The position numbers and the translations under genes are program-made. This document shows positions 37,772 to 46,107 of a DNA stretch of 64,000 bases, in pieces. The DNA is from an uncultured Sulfurovum sp. (lineage in GTDB: Bacteria > Campylobacterota > Campylobacteria > Campylobacterales > Sulfurovaceae): NCBI GenBank assembly GCA_902727895.1, contig CACVAP010000083.1, positions 1-64,000 of the forward strand. Direction: 5' to 3'. How positions within the stretch are numbered: position 1 is the first letter of the stretch; every line of letters begins with the position of its first letter. A model generated the notes under the pieces. It was not told where the DNA came from. It saw nothing but the letters and a program-made list of their open reading frames with translations, and made no database searches.

Positions 37772-38389
37772 TTATACCTTTTCTAATGCGTTCTTCATAC
37801 CCTGAAAGATTAACGTTTCATCAAACTCAGCATTGTCAAAAAAGGTAGAGAGAAATTCACCATCTCCACCTGATATGTATAGCTTTTTATCCGATTGATA
37901 TTTTTCTATGAGCAATTTTATGGACGCGATTATACCAAAACTTATCCCATCTCTAGTTGTCTTAGGGAGTGCTTCTAAAGAAATATCACAATTTAACTCC
38001 GTAGCCAAAGCAGGAGAGATGGCAGCATAGGCATCAATGTACGCTTTCAACCCTGGTAAAAGAAAACCACCCATATACTTACCCTGCTCTACCACATCCA
38101 CCGTAATCGCAGAACCAGCACTCACAAAAATGCCATTTTCATGCGACAAACACATGGCTTTACGGTCTATTCCCATCGTCTCATACTCATTTTCTATTCG
38201 CATAAAACCTGAAATATCTTCCCAATTTTCAAAAGCTTTAATCTTCTCTTTGAGCTGATGTTTTACTGTAATGTATTTTAATTCTTTGTCTTTGTACTGT
38301 TCTAACGCTTCTTCATGGCTAAGGTGTATCACTTCTTTTCCATCATATATATGTATTCTTGTGTTTCCTATGTCGGCTAGTAGTTGCAT
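37772..38389 (-). CDS. coaX: Type III pantothenate kinase
   Basis: CoaX phosphorylates pantothenate in the first step of CoA synthesis. Starting at MQLLADIGNTRIHIYDG, the product is 205 residues. The ASKHA-fold signatures are DIGNTR (5-10), a G-rich SAGSAITVDVVEQGKYMGGFLLPG block and YISGGDGEF near the end. A start six codons upstream (38407) would overlap the toxin gene and is less likely. It lies directly downstream of a toxin-antitoxin pair. Confidence 0.92.
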   Translation of the reverse strand: MQLLADIGNTRIHIYDGKEVIHLSHEEALEQYKDKELKYITVKHQLKEKIKAFENWEDISGFMRIENEYETMGIDRKAMCLSHENGIFVSAGSAITVDVVEQGKYMGGFLLPGLKAYIDAYAAISPALATELNCDISLEALPKTTRDGISFGIIASIKLLIEKYQSDKKLYISGGDGEFLSTFFDNAEFDETLIFQGMKNALEKV

Positions 38390-38390
38390 C

Positions 38391-38663
38391 TTAGTAAACA
38401 TCATCATGACTTCCTATATCAATTAAAATTATAACCTCATCGACAATAATAAAATCTATAACCACCCTATATTTCATATTGATAGAGACAGAAGAAAAAC
38501 TAGCCATTCTACCTTGTAACTTATGTAATCGTAATGATGGATGTTGTGGACTATGTTGTAAAAGCTCGATGGTTTTTTCATACTGAGGGTAAATGTCTTT
38601 ATACTTTTTTAAAAATTTAATGGCTCTTTTTTCATAGCCATCAGTAAACTTTATCTCATGCAT
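38391..38663 (-). CDS. RelE/ParE-superfamily toxin (YafQ/RelE-like)
   Basis: The 90-residue protein shows the RelE-type fold pattern: an N-terminal strand and helix, then SLRLHKLQGRMASFSSVSI, YRVVIDF and the C-terminal IILIDIGSHDDVY. RelE/YafQ members cut mRNA on the ribosome. It overlaps the antitoxin stop by 8 nt, as usual for type II pairs. The exact subfamily cannot be fixed. Confidence 0.82.
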   Translation of the reverse strand: MHEIKFTDGYEKRAIKFLKKYKDIYPQYEKTIELLQHSPQHPSLRLHKLQGRMASFSSVSINMKYRVVIDFIIVDEVIILIDIGSHDDVY

Positions 38664-38907
38664 CTTTGAGTGCTTCTTTTAAAGTGTTAAAATGTTTTTG
38701 CGTATTAGTATGATACTTTTCATTGGCGATGTCTTCCATCACTTCTTTGTGTGCCATGTCAAGTTTATAAGCTCTATACTCTTCGTACTCTTCATAGGGT
38801 ATGACACAATATTTATTTTTACCTCTCACCGAAATAATAACTTCAGAAAACTTTTCAAACAATGTATCAAAAAGAGATACCCCTTTAGTTTTAATGTCAT
38901 TTGCCAT
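38656..38907 (-). CDS. Phd/YefM-type antitoxin
   Basis: From ATG 38907 the product is 83 residues: NDIKTKGVSLFDTLFEKFSE followed by IISVRGKNKYCVIPYEEYEEYR. This is the Phd/YefM antitoxin N-terminal DNA-binding pattern, with a helical C-terminal tail that should wrap the toxin. Another ATG three codons upstream is possible. As the first gene it would autoregulate the pair. Its promoter may also serve coaX-hisG and the methyltransferase gene. Confidence 0.78.
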   Translation of the reverse strand: MANDIKTKGVSLFDTLFEKFSEVIISVRGKNKYCVIPYEEYEEYRAYKLDMAHKEVMEDIANEKYHTNTQKHFNTLKEALKDA

Positions 38908-38992
38908 TACCGTCATAATAATATCCTTAATAGTACTTTTAAAAGTATTTTAACATAAAATATGTAAATTTTTACTCATACAAGTTTTTTGA

Positions 38993-38998
38993 TATAAT
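38993..38998 (+). promoter_or_regulatory. -10 element of the KAP NTPase gene
   Basis: TATAAT, 33 nt before the ATG at 39032, which is preceded by AAGGAAATAG. Confidence 0.55.
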
Positions 38999-39031
38999 CA
39001 TTTTTCATAAACATTATTCTCAAGGAAATAG

Positions 39032-40330
39032 ATGTCAAATACAGAAGAATTAAAAAAGTATCTACTAGAAAAAGAAGGTGCTTTCCTATTAGATGAAAAT
39101 AATAATGGAAAAACCATTATGCTTTCAGGTGCTTGGGGTGCTGGTAAAACTCATTTTTGGCAGAATAAAATTACGAAAGAAGATAAAGATAAATTTTCTA
39201 GTGAGGAATATGAAGAAGGTTTATTTTCAAAACTAAAAGAAAAAAATAAAGCTTGTGTCTATGTGAGCCTTTATGGTAAAGATAGTTTAGACTCTTTAAA
39301 AAAAGAGATTTATATTAAAGCTTCTTCTGAAACACAATTGTTATCTAAAGAAGTATCTACTTTTGGATTTGATGCTTTATCAAGTATTAAAGACAGTGAT
39401 TTGAAAATAGGACAAGCTCTAAAAGCTATTGGTAGTTTAAAGGATAAACGAAAAAATGACAAAGGTATAAAACGACTGAAAGATGGTGGACTTATTTGTT
39501 TAGATGACTTTGAAAGAAAATCAAATAAAATTAACTTAAATGATTTATTTGGGTTTATCTCTCAACTTGCTATTGACATGAATTGTAAAATAGTTATTAT
39601 TTTAAACAGTGATGTTTTTACAGGAAAAGAAGCTGAAGTATTTAGAAATGTGAAAGAGAAAACAGTCAATAAGTTTTTTGATTTTGAACCTACTATTGAA
39701 GAGTTATTTCAATCTATTTCTAAAGATAAAAAATATGACGATTTGAAAAAAGAATACAAGGGAAATATTCTCAAAGCCATTTTAGAAACAGAAGAATTGA
39801 ATGCTCGGATATATATACAGGTTTTAGATAATTGTTTAGAGTGGTTAAAAGTTAAGGAAAGTTTAAATGATAAGATAATTCGAGTCTTAACACTAGGAAC
39901 TTTTAATTTTGTTTTAAATCATATGATTCTGGATTATCAAGAAATTGAATTTAATGGAGATTATGGGAGACTAGAATATACTATTATAAATTTTTATTCA
40001 AATAGATTTTCGAGATATTGTGACTTTAACTCCAAAGATAAAACTACTTATTTAGAAAAAGCAAATGCTATATCACAAAAAGAATTTATTCAAAAACTAA
40101 AAAAATATATTTATCAAACAAATGGAGGAATGATAAGAACTGGTAATAAACCAAAAGAGTATGATTTAACTGATAATGAACAAGAACAACATATAGATTG
40201 GATTATACAATATGAAAAAAAATTAAAAGTATTATGGAAATATGGCTACCAATTATATTATGTAGCAGATGTAAATAAAGAAACTTATAAGGAAATAGCT
40301 CAGTTTATAAAGTCAGGGATTTTAATCTAA
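39032..40330 (+). CDS. KAP-family P-loop NTPase
   Basis: The 432-residue protein has a Walker A motif GAWGAGKTHF (33-42) and a Walker B motif GGLICLDDFERKSNKI (about 151-166), with a sensor-like KIVIILNSDVF. This is the pattern of KAP/STAND-like ATPases. No membrane insertion or fused effector is evident. Such genes are frequent in phage-defence islands. Its stop overlaps the start of an AEC transporter gene (TAATG), so the two are coupled, and a toxin-antitoxin pair is divergent upstream. Function unproven. Confidence 0.8.
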   Translation: MSNTEELKKYLLEKEGAFLLDENNNGKTIMLSGAWGAGKTHFWQNKITKEDKDKFSSEEYEEGLFSKLKEKNKACVYVSLYGKDSLDSLKKEIYIKASSETQLLSKEVSTFGFDALSSIKDSDLKIGQALKAIGSLKDKRKNDKGIKRLKDGGLICLDDFERKSNKINLNDLFGFISQLAIDMNCKIVIILNSDVFTGKEAEVFRNVKEKTVNKFFDFEPTIEELFQSISKDKKYDDLKKEYKGNILKAILETEELNARIYIQVLDNCLEWLKVKESLNDKIIRVLTLGTFNFVLNHMILDYQEIEFNGDYGRLEYTIINFYSNRFSRYCDFNSKDKTTYLEKANAISQKEFIQKLKKYIYQTNGGMIRTGNKPKEYDLTDNEQEQHIDWIIQYEKKLKVLWKYGYQLYYVADVNKETYKEIAQFIKSGILI

Positions 40331-41226
40331 TGTCAAATTTCATACTAATCATCATCTACATAGTTATAGGATATGGCTTACAATATGTAAAATTACCCAT
40401 AAAGAACTTAGCAAACATATTAAACAAGATAGTTATCTACCTCTCTTTACCTGCCATGATACTCCTCACCATCCCAACCATTGAATTTACAAAAGAGAGT
40501 GTTGTCCCTGTTTATATTGCATGGGGTGTAATGATAATCTCAGCAATTATTGTGCTTTTAGTTTCAAAATTCATGAAGTTTTCAAAAGAGATTACAGGCT
40601 CACTCATGCTAGTCTCTGTACTTACCAACAGTTCTTTTGTAGGGATTCCTCTCATTAGTGGTTACCTTGGAAATGAAGCTTTACCTTATATTGTCATCTA
40701 CGATCAGTTAGGAACATTTTTAGCCTTGGCAACTTATGGGACATTTGTAACGGCATATTATGCCAGTGATTCACAGGTTAGTTTTAAACAGATAGCTTTA
40801 AAAGTCGTACTCTTTCCACCTTTTGTCTTTCTAATTATCTCTTTATTTTTAAGTAACGTTGAGTTTCCTACTTTTATCCATACGCCACTTGAGATTTTAG
40901 CAGCGACCATTGTGCCTTTTGCACTTATTGCCGTGGGATTACAACTAAAATTTAAATTACCAAGAGACGAGATAAGACCATTTGCCGTCTCTCTAGGTAT
41001 CAAACTTATCATTGCCCCAATCATCGCCATACTTATGGCTAAAGCATTTGGTTGGAGTGGATTTATTGTCAACATTTCCATATTAGAAGCCTCAATGGCA
41101 CCCATGATAACAGCAGCAGCCATGGCATCAATGGTAGGCTTAGCCCCAAGACTTTCTAATGCTATTGTGGGTTATGGGATAGCTTTGTCTTTTATTAGTA
41201 GTTATTTAGTTTATATATCTTTGTAA
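40330..41226 (+). CDS. AEC-family membrane transporter
   Basis: The 298-residue protein has about 10 hydrophobic segments arranged as two halves, as in the auxin efflux carrier family. Typical blocks are LVSVLTNSSFVGIPLISG in the first half and LEASMAPMITAAAMASMVGL in the second. It probably moves organic anions. It is translationally coupled to the KAP gene, an unusual pairing that may be chance. It ends just before a REP pair. Confidence 0.88.
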   Translation: MSNFILIIIYIVIGYGLQYVKLPIKNLANILNKIVIYLSLPAMILLTIPTIEFTKESVVPVYIAWGVMIISAIIVLLVSKFMKFSKEITGSLMLVSVLTNSSFVGIPLISGYLGNEALPYIVIYDQLGTFLALATYGTFVTAYYASDSQVSFKQIALKVVLFPPFVFLIISLFLSNVEFPTFIHTPLEILAATIVPFALIAVGLQLKFKLPRDEIRPFAVSLGIKLIIAPIIAILMAKAFGWSGFIVNISILEASMAPMITAAAMASMVGLAPRLSNAIVGYGIALSFISSYLVYISL

Positions 41227-41240
41227 ATTTTAAATGCTCC

Positions 41241-41359
41241 GTAGGGTGCTGTTTTTAACGCACCATTAAAATAAATATGCATAAAATAAAGCTTCGCCGA
41301 AAGGCTTCAACAAATAAATACTAACGATAATCTTTGGTGTGATAGCAATCACACCCTAC
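41241..41359. repeat. REPIN-like inverted REP pair (element 1)
   Basis: The left unit starts GTAG and forms a hairpin GGTGC (41245-41249) / GCACC (41260-41264). The right unit is inverted: a perfect 8-bp hairpin GGTGTGAT / ATCACACC (41336-41355) followed by CTAC, the complement of GTAG. The tail-out GTAG tetranucleotide next to a hairpin is the hallmark of REPs mobilised by RAYT transposases. Confidence 0.6.
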
Positions 41360-41369
41360 AGTTTTTTGC

Positions 41370-41375
41370 TATAAT
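41370..41375 (+). promoter_or_regulatory. -10 element of the 455-residue membrane protein gene
   Basis: TATAAT, directly after REP element 1 and 30 nt before the ATG at 41405, with GGAAATAAGG as ribosome site. Confidence 0.5.
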
Positions 41376-41404
41376 AATTTTAGAAATAAAAAAGGAAATA
41401 AGGA

Positions 41405-42772
41405 ATGTTAAAAAACAAAGTTTGGTACTCAACCCAAGAAAGCCGTGACAAGCACATAACCTCTATCTTAGCCATTGTAGAAACCATCTTTTTTGTCATA
41501 CTTACATGGGGAATTGCTTATTATTATGACACCTACCTTCATATTTACACAGCCCTAGCCATTGCTCCGTTTTTACTTTTGAAAACGCCTAAGTCAACAA
41601 AGACAGCCATTGAATGGTATTTATATAAACATAATTTCGATAGAAAAGATTATTATAAAGACTCATTTTTTTGGTTTATATTAACGCTCTCATTATTCTT
41701 ATCTTTTCTTATCATTTACTTTTTTTCTACAAAAATAATTATTCATTATGAGAGTTGGAAACTTCTATTTTTAATTATACTTCTAGGGATTATACTAATA
41801 AGTACAATAATAGGAGTAGTAGGAACAATAGGAGTGGGAGTAATAGGAGTAGTAGTTAGAAGAAGAGAAGGAGTAAGTGTTCTAGGAGTAAGAAGAGTAA
41901 TGGCAATATTAAGCGAAAATAAAATTAAAGATCAAAAAATTTTACAAAATTTTATTTTTCTATTATTATTACCTATATTTTTAATAATGGGAGCAACTTT
42001 AGGTTTTATTTTTTTTCTGAAAGCACTTATTATTAAATTTATTTCTACAACTATTTATACTATATCAAATCTTAAAATAACTTTTTTTACTATCTCTAAA
42101 AACTGGAATGAACAAATAACTGTTAACGACATTTTTTATACTCCTGAGCTTTTACCTAAAATTCATAAAGAAAATGATTTTCATCAAGTGTCTAGTTTTG
42201 TCTCTAATTTCAAAAAGAATGATTTCAAAGACAAAGTATTACTATTATTTATTGCACCTATCTCCTCACTCGGGTACCTCTACCGATTCAGTATCAAATC
42301 CACAGCATGGTTCTTTTTTCCTTTAGCTTATTTAGCAAACTTAAATGCCTTACAAAATAAAGAGACTAAAAATAGGGCTGTAAAAACACAAACATGGAAA
42401 AAACTTTTTTGGTTCAATATTATAATATTAGCTGTATTATTTCTATATTTTAAATTTACAGGACAATATCTTGAACTATTTGGTCTTTCAGAAGTACAAT
42501 TAAAATTTATCACAGAAAAGATGGGACAACTACGTGACTTTTTCATACCTAATGCCATGTGGTTACTTGTTGTTGCTGTTGGTCTTTATTTTATTATGAA
42601 TACCATCATCTCAAGACAAGAACACCTAGAAGACAAAGAATACCCTCTCTTTCTCTATTGGATTATAAAGCTTATCTACATGTTATGGATGGTCTTTTTA
42701 GGTTGGCATATTGTGGTCTTCACAAACCAATATGTTTTACCTGAATTGCCAAGATTATTTGGGATGCTATAG
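41405..42772 (+). CDS. Polytopic membrane protein with a Gly/Val low-complexity stretch
   Basis: The 455-residue protein has about eight membrane segments. I do not recognise the family. Residues about 135-165 are encoded by repeats close to GGAGTA and read as Gly/Val/Ile (GVVGTIGVGVIGVVV) followed by RRREGVSVLGVRR. This purine-rich stretch differs from the surrounding Phe/Leu-rich, T-rich code and looks like an insertion or slippage product. The stop codon lies inside REP element 2. No charged catalytic motif was found. Confidence 0.65.
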   Translation: MLKNKVWYSTQESRDKHITSILAIVETIFFVILTWGIAYYYDTYLHIYTALAIAPFLLLKTPKSTKTAIEWYLYKHNFDRKDYYKDSFFWFILTLSLFLSFLIIYFFSTKIIIHYESWKLLFLIILLGIILISTIIGVVGTIGVGVIGVVVRRREGVSVLGVRRVMAILSENKIKDQKILQNFIFLLLLPIFLIMGATLGFIFFLKALIIKFISTTIYTISNLKITFFTISKNWNEQITVNDIFYTPELLPKIHKENDFHQVSSFVSNFKKNDFKDKVLLLFIAPISSLGYLYRFSIKSTAWFFFPLAYLANLNALQNKETKNRAVKTQTWKKLFWFNIIILAVLFLYFKFTGQYLELFGLSEVQLKFITEKMGQLRDFFIPNAMWLLVVAVGLYFIMNTIISRQEHLEDKEYPLFLYWIIKLIYMLWMVFLGWHIVVFTNQYVLPELPRLFGML

Positions 42773-42914
42773 GTCGGGCTGCCCTCTGCCCGACATAAAT
42801 ATGCATACCAAAATGTTTAATCGTTCAATGAAAAATCGAATGCCAACACAATTTTATTATATTCAATTTTTATACTATACCAACTTGTGTCGGGCAGAGG
42901 GCAACCCGACCTAC
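42769..42914. repeat. REPIN-like inverted REP pair (element 2)
   Basis: The left unit is ATAG then the perfect hairpin GTCGGGC (42773-42779) / GCCCGAC (42788-42794). The right unit is GTCGGGC (42889-42895) ... ACCCGAC (42904-42910) then CTAC. The outer 26 bases of both ends are inverted copies with one mismatch. The stop codon TAG of the preceding gene uses the tail bases of the left unit. Confidence 0.65.
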
Positions 42915-42940
42915 CCAAATTTTCTATCTAAAGGAAGCAC

Positions 42941-44071
42941 ATGCAAACCCCCTACTGGCTACTAGAAGAACAACTCCTAGAAAACAATCTAAAAACCCTA
43001 GCTCACATCAAAGAGCAAACGGGCGTCAAAATTTTACTAGCATTAAAAGGTTATGCCCTTTGGAAAAGTTTTCCTTTGGTTTCAAAATACCTTGACGGCT
43101 GTTGTGCTTCTGGACTACATGAAGCGAAACTCTCAGATGAAACCTTTCAAAAAGAGACCCATACCTATAGCCCTGCTTTCAAAGAAGAAGACATAGAAAA
43201 AATAGCGAAAATCTCTCATCACTTAGTTTTTAATTCACCCTCCCAATTTCAACGCTTTTCAGCCTTGGCTAAAAAGCATAATCCAAACATCTCTTTAGGT
43301 TTACGCGTAAACCCTGAATACTCCGAATCACCTGTTGAACTCTACAATCCCTGTGGCGTTTATTCACGACTAGGTACGACCCTAGATAATTTTGATAGAT
43401 TACTTATCAGTGAAATTGGAAAAGAGATTGATGGCTTTCATTTTCATGCCCTTTGTGAACAAGACAGCTCGGCACTTGAAAATGTTTTAAAAGCTTTTGA
43501 AGAGAAGTTTGGAGCCTACTTAAAAGAGTTAAAATGGGTTAACTTTGGTGGAGGTCACCACATTACCCGTAAAGGTTATGACATAGAAAAACTCATCAAG
43601 CTCTTAAACAATTTTAAAGACAGATACCCTCACCTAGAAGTCTATCTAGAGCCTGGCGAAGCTGTGGGTTGGGAGACTGGTACATTGGTAACATCTGTAC
43701 TTGACATTGTGCATAACAAAATGGACATTGCCATTCTTGACACATCAGCAGAAGCACAGATGCCTGATACCATCATTATGCCGTATAGAGCAGATGTACG
43801 AGGCAGTGGAAAAGCTGGAGAAAAGAAACATACCTACAGATTGGCTGGAAACACTTGTCTAGCTGGTGACATTATGGGAGACTACTCTTTTGACAAGCCT
43901 TTAGCCATAGGTGACCAAGTCATTTTTGAAGACCAAATGCACTACACCATGGTGAAAGCCAGTACTTTTAACGGTGTTCCTTTACCTTCTATTGTTATTA
44001 AACGACTTGATGGAGCGATGGAAGTGGTTAGAAAGTTTGATTATGAGGATTTTAGAGACAGGCTTTCCTAA
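42941..44071 (+). CDS. nspC: Carboxynorspermidine decarboxylase
   Basis: NspC decarboxylates carboxynorspermidine or carboxyspermidine with PLP, the last step of the alternative polyamine route common in Campylobacterota. The 376-residue fold-type III enzyme has the PLP lysine in LLALKGYAL (Lys36) and the WVNFGGGHHIT block, and EPGEAVGW near 240, where the AdoMet-independent decarboxylases bind phosphate. The late CLAGD-type active-site motif is present as NTCLAGDIMGDY. The ribosome site is AAAGGAAG. Confidence 0.93.
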   Translation: MQTPYWLLEEQLLENNLKTLAHIKEQTGVKILLALKGYALWKSFPLVSKYLDGCCASGLHEAKLSDETFQKETHTYSPAFKEEDIEKIAKISHHLVFNSPSQFQRFSALAKKHNPNISLGLRVNPEYSESPVELYNPCGVYSRLGTTLDNFDRLLISEIGKEIDGFHFHALCEQDSSALENVLKAFEEKFGAYLKELKWVNFGGGHHITRKGYDIEKLIKLLNNFKDRYPHLEVYLEPGEAVGWETGTLVTSVLDIVHNKMDIAILDTSAEAQMPDTIIMPYRADVRGSGKAGEKKHTYRLAGNTCLAGDIMGDYSFDKPLAIGDQVIFEDQMHYTMVKASTFNGVPLPSIVIKRLDGAMEVVRKFDYEDFRDRLS

Positions 44072-44165
44072 GAAAATCACGGGCATCAAAATTAAATATT
44101 TGAAGCCCTAGCCTAGCTAGTAAAGTATTTTAAATTCTTTAACTTCCTATCCTCACTTCCTTTTG

Positions 44166-44171
44166 CTATAA
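44166..44171 (+). promoter_or_regulatory. -10 element of the ABC-F gene
   Basis: TATAAT. It overlaps an upstream ATG at 44171, which therefore cannot be the start. Confidence 0.5.
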
Positions 44172-44203
44172 TGCCATCAATTATAAAGCATCGCAGGAAC
44201 ATC

Positions 44204-46039
44204 ATGATACAACTAACAAACCTTTCAAAAAGCTTCGGTGGACAAACACTCTTTAAAGACTTAAACCTAAAGATGAGTTCTAAACAAAAAATAGGACTCA
44301 TAGGACGTAATGGTTCAGGGAAGTCGACTCTATTTAAAATAATACTAAATGAAGAGAGCCACGACACAGGGGAAGTACTTATCCCTAAAAATTACAAAAT
44401 GGGAACCCTAAAACAGCACTTGGTTTTTACTGAGAAAACTGTTAGAGAAGAATGTGCTTTGATTCTTTCGGAAGAAGATCAATACAACTTTTACAAAATA
44501 GAAAAAATCCTTTTTGGTTTAGGTTTCTCAGAAGAAGACCTAGAGAAAGATCCATTGAGTTTTTCTGGTGGGTACCAAATCCGTATTAACCTTGCTAAAT
44601 TACTAGCAACTGAACCAAATATGTTACTACTCGATGAGCCTACCAACTACCTTGACCTACTTTCACTTCGTTGGTTAAAACAGTTCATTCGTACTTTTGA
44701 CGGTGAAGTTATCATCATCACCCACGATCGTGAATTTATGGACGCTGTTACAACACATACCATGGGAATTCAACGTAAATCTTTACATATCATCCAAGGT
44801 AACACCAGTAAATACGATGCAAACTTAGCACTTAGTGACGAAACTTATGAAAAAACACGTCTAAACCAAGAGAAAAAGCGTAAAGAGTTAGAAGAGTTTG
44901 TAGCTAGAAACAAAGCCCGTGCTTCTACGGCTGCCTTGGCTCAGTCAAAACAAAAAATGCTTGACAAAATGGATGACATGGAAAGCCTAGAGTCAGAATC
45001 TAACCTAGCTTTTAATTTCAAGTACAAAGAGAGTCCAGCAAAAGTAAACTTACATGCTGAAAACTTAGGGTTTGGATACAAAGCAGATGAACCTCTTTTT
45101 GAAAATGTTTCTTTTGCCTTAGAAAATGGAAAAACTTTAGCCATCATTGGTAAAAATGGTAAAGGAAAATCAACCCTACTCAACTACATAGCAGGTGAGT
45201 TACCTGAACAACAAGGTACAAAAACTTCTCATCCTGGTCTTGCCATGGCACACTTTGGACAAACAAATATTGAGCGTTTAGATACTTCTGCAACCATCAT
45301 AGATGAAATTGCTTCGGTAGATATGAAAGTTGGTATTGCAGAAACGAGAAGCATCTGTGGAACCATGATGTTTTCAGGTGACTTAGCAGAAAAAAAGATT
45401 GAAGTACTTTCAGGTGGAGAACGAAGCCGTGTTATGCTTGGTAAGATTATTGCTACAGAAGCAAACCTACTTCTACTCGATGAGCCTACCAACCACTTGG
45501 ACATGTATTCTATTGACTCACTTTGTACAGCCATAGAAGTGTTTAAAGGTTCAACCATTATGGTTACTCACTCAGAAATGCTTTTACACCGTTTGGCTGA
45601 TGCACTTATTATCTTCCATAAAGGTGGGGCAGAATACTTTGATGGTACCTACCAAGACTTCTTAGACAAGATTGGTTGGGAAGAAGAAGGTGATGTTAAC
45701 GAAAAGCCAAAAGTTAAAAAACCAAAAATGCATAACAAAGAGCGTAAAAAGCTAAGAAAAGAACTGACTCAAGCCAAAAGTAAGGAGAACTCTCCTCATA
45801 AAAAAGAAGTAGAATTTTGTGAAGCTCAAATTGAAAAACTTGAAGAGAAAATGAAAGTTGCCAATGAGAAGTTAACCATGGCTTCAAATGCTGGAGACAA
45901 TGCCATCATCATGGAAGCTTCAAAAGACGTAGGTAAACTCCAAGGTGAAGTAGATGACCTCTTTGAACGCCTAGAAATAGCTTCTACTGCTTTAGATGAG
46001 ATAGAAGCAAAATATGAAGCGTTGTTTTCAGAATTTTAA
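44204..46039 (+). CDS. ABC-F family ATPase (Uup/EttA group)
   Basis: From ATG 44204 (AGGA upstream) the product is 611 residues: two ABC domains without membrane helices. Walker A motifs are GRNGSGKST and GKNGKGKST, signatures are LSFSGGYQIR and LSGGERSR, and both Walker B motifs are LLLDEPTN. A basic, helical linker joins them, and a long coiled-coil C-terminal region (about 520-611) follows, as in Uup. ABC-F proteins act on ribosomes or in antibiotic protection. The subfamily cannot be fixed by eye. Confidence 0.92.
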   Translation: MIQLTNLSKSFGGQTLFKDLNLKMSSKQKIGLIGRNGSGKSTLFKIILNEESHDTGEVLIPKNYKMGTLKQHLVFTEKTVREECALILSEEDQYNFYKIEKILFGLGFSEEDLEKDPLSFSGGYQIRINLAKLLATEPNMLLLDEPTNYLDLLSLRWLKQFIRTFDGEVIIITHDREFMDAVTTHTMGIQRKSLHIIQGNTSKYDANLALSDETYEKTRLNQEKKRKELEEFVARNKARASTAALAQSKQKMLDKMDDMESLESESNLAFNFKYKESPAKVNLHAENLGFGYKADEPLFENVSFALENGKTLAIIGKNGKGKSTLLNYIAGELPEQQGTKTSHPGLAMAHFGQTNIERLDTSATIIDEIASVDMKVGIAETRSICGTMMFSGDLAEKKIEVLSGGERSRVMLGKIIATEANLLLLDEPTNHLDMYSIDSLCTAIEVFKGSTIMVTHSEMLLHRLADALIIFHKGGAEYFDGTYQDFLDKIGWEEEGDVNEKPKVKKPKMHNKERKKLRKELTQAKSKENSPHKKEVEFCEAQIEKLEEKMKVANEKLTMASNAGDNAIIMEASKDVGKLQGEVDDLFERLEIASTALDEIEAKYEALFSEF

Positions 46040-46059
46040 TAGATTTTAATTTTAATAAA

Positions 46060-46088
46060 GTGGTAATAAAAAATATTTTTATTACCAC
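46060..46088. terminator. Bidirectional terminator between the ABC-F gene and fccB
   Basis: A perfect 13-bp stem: GTGGTAATAAAAA (46060-46072) and TTTTTATTACCAC (46076-46088), 3-nt loop. It lies between two convergent stops. Confidence 0.65.
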
Positions 46089-46107
46089 CATTCTCAATCA
46101 TTAAACC

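Noticed and set aside
42328-42558. Minus-strand 76-codon frame inside the membrane protein gene
   Set aside because: Shadow of the plus-strand gene; no ribosome site and no recognisable domain.
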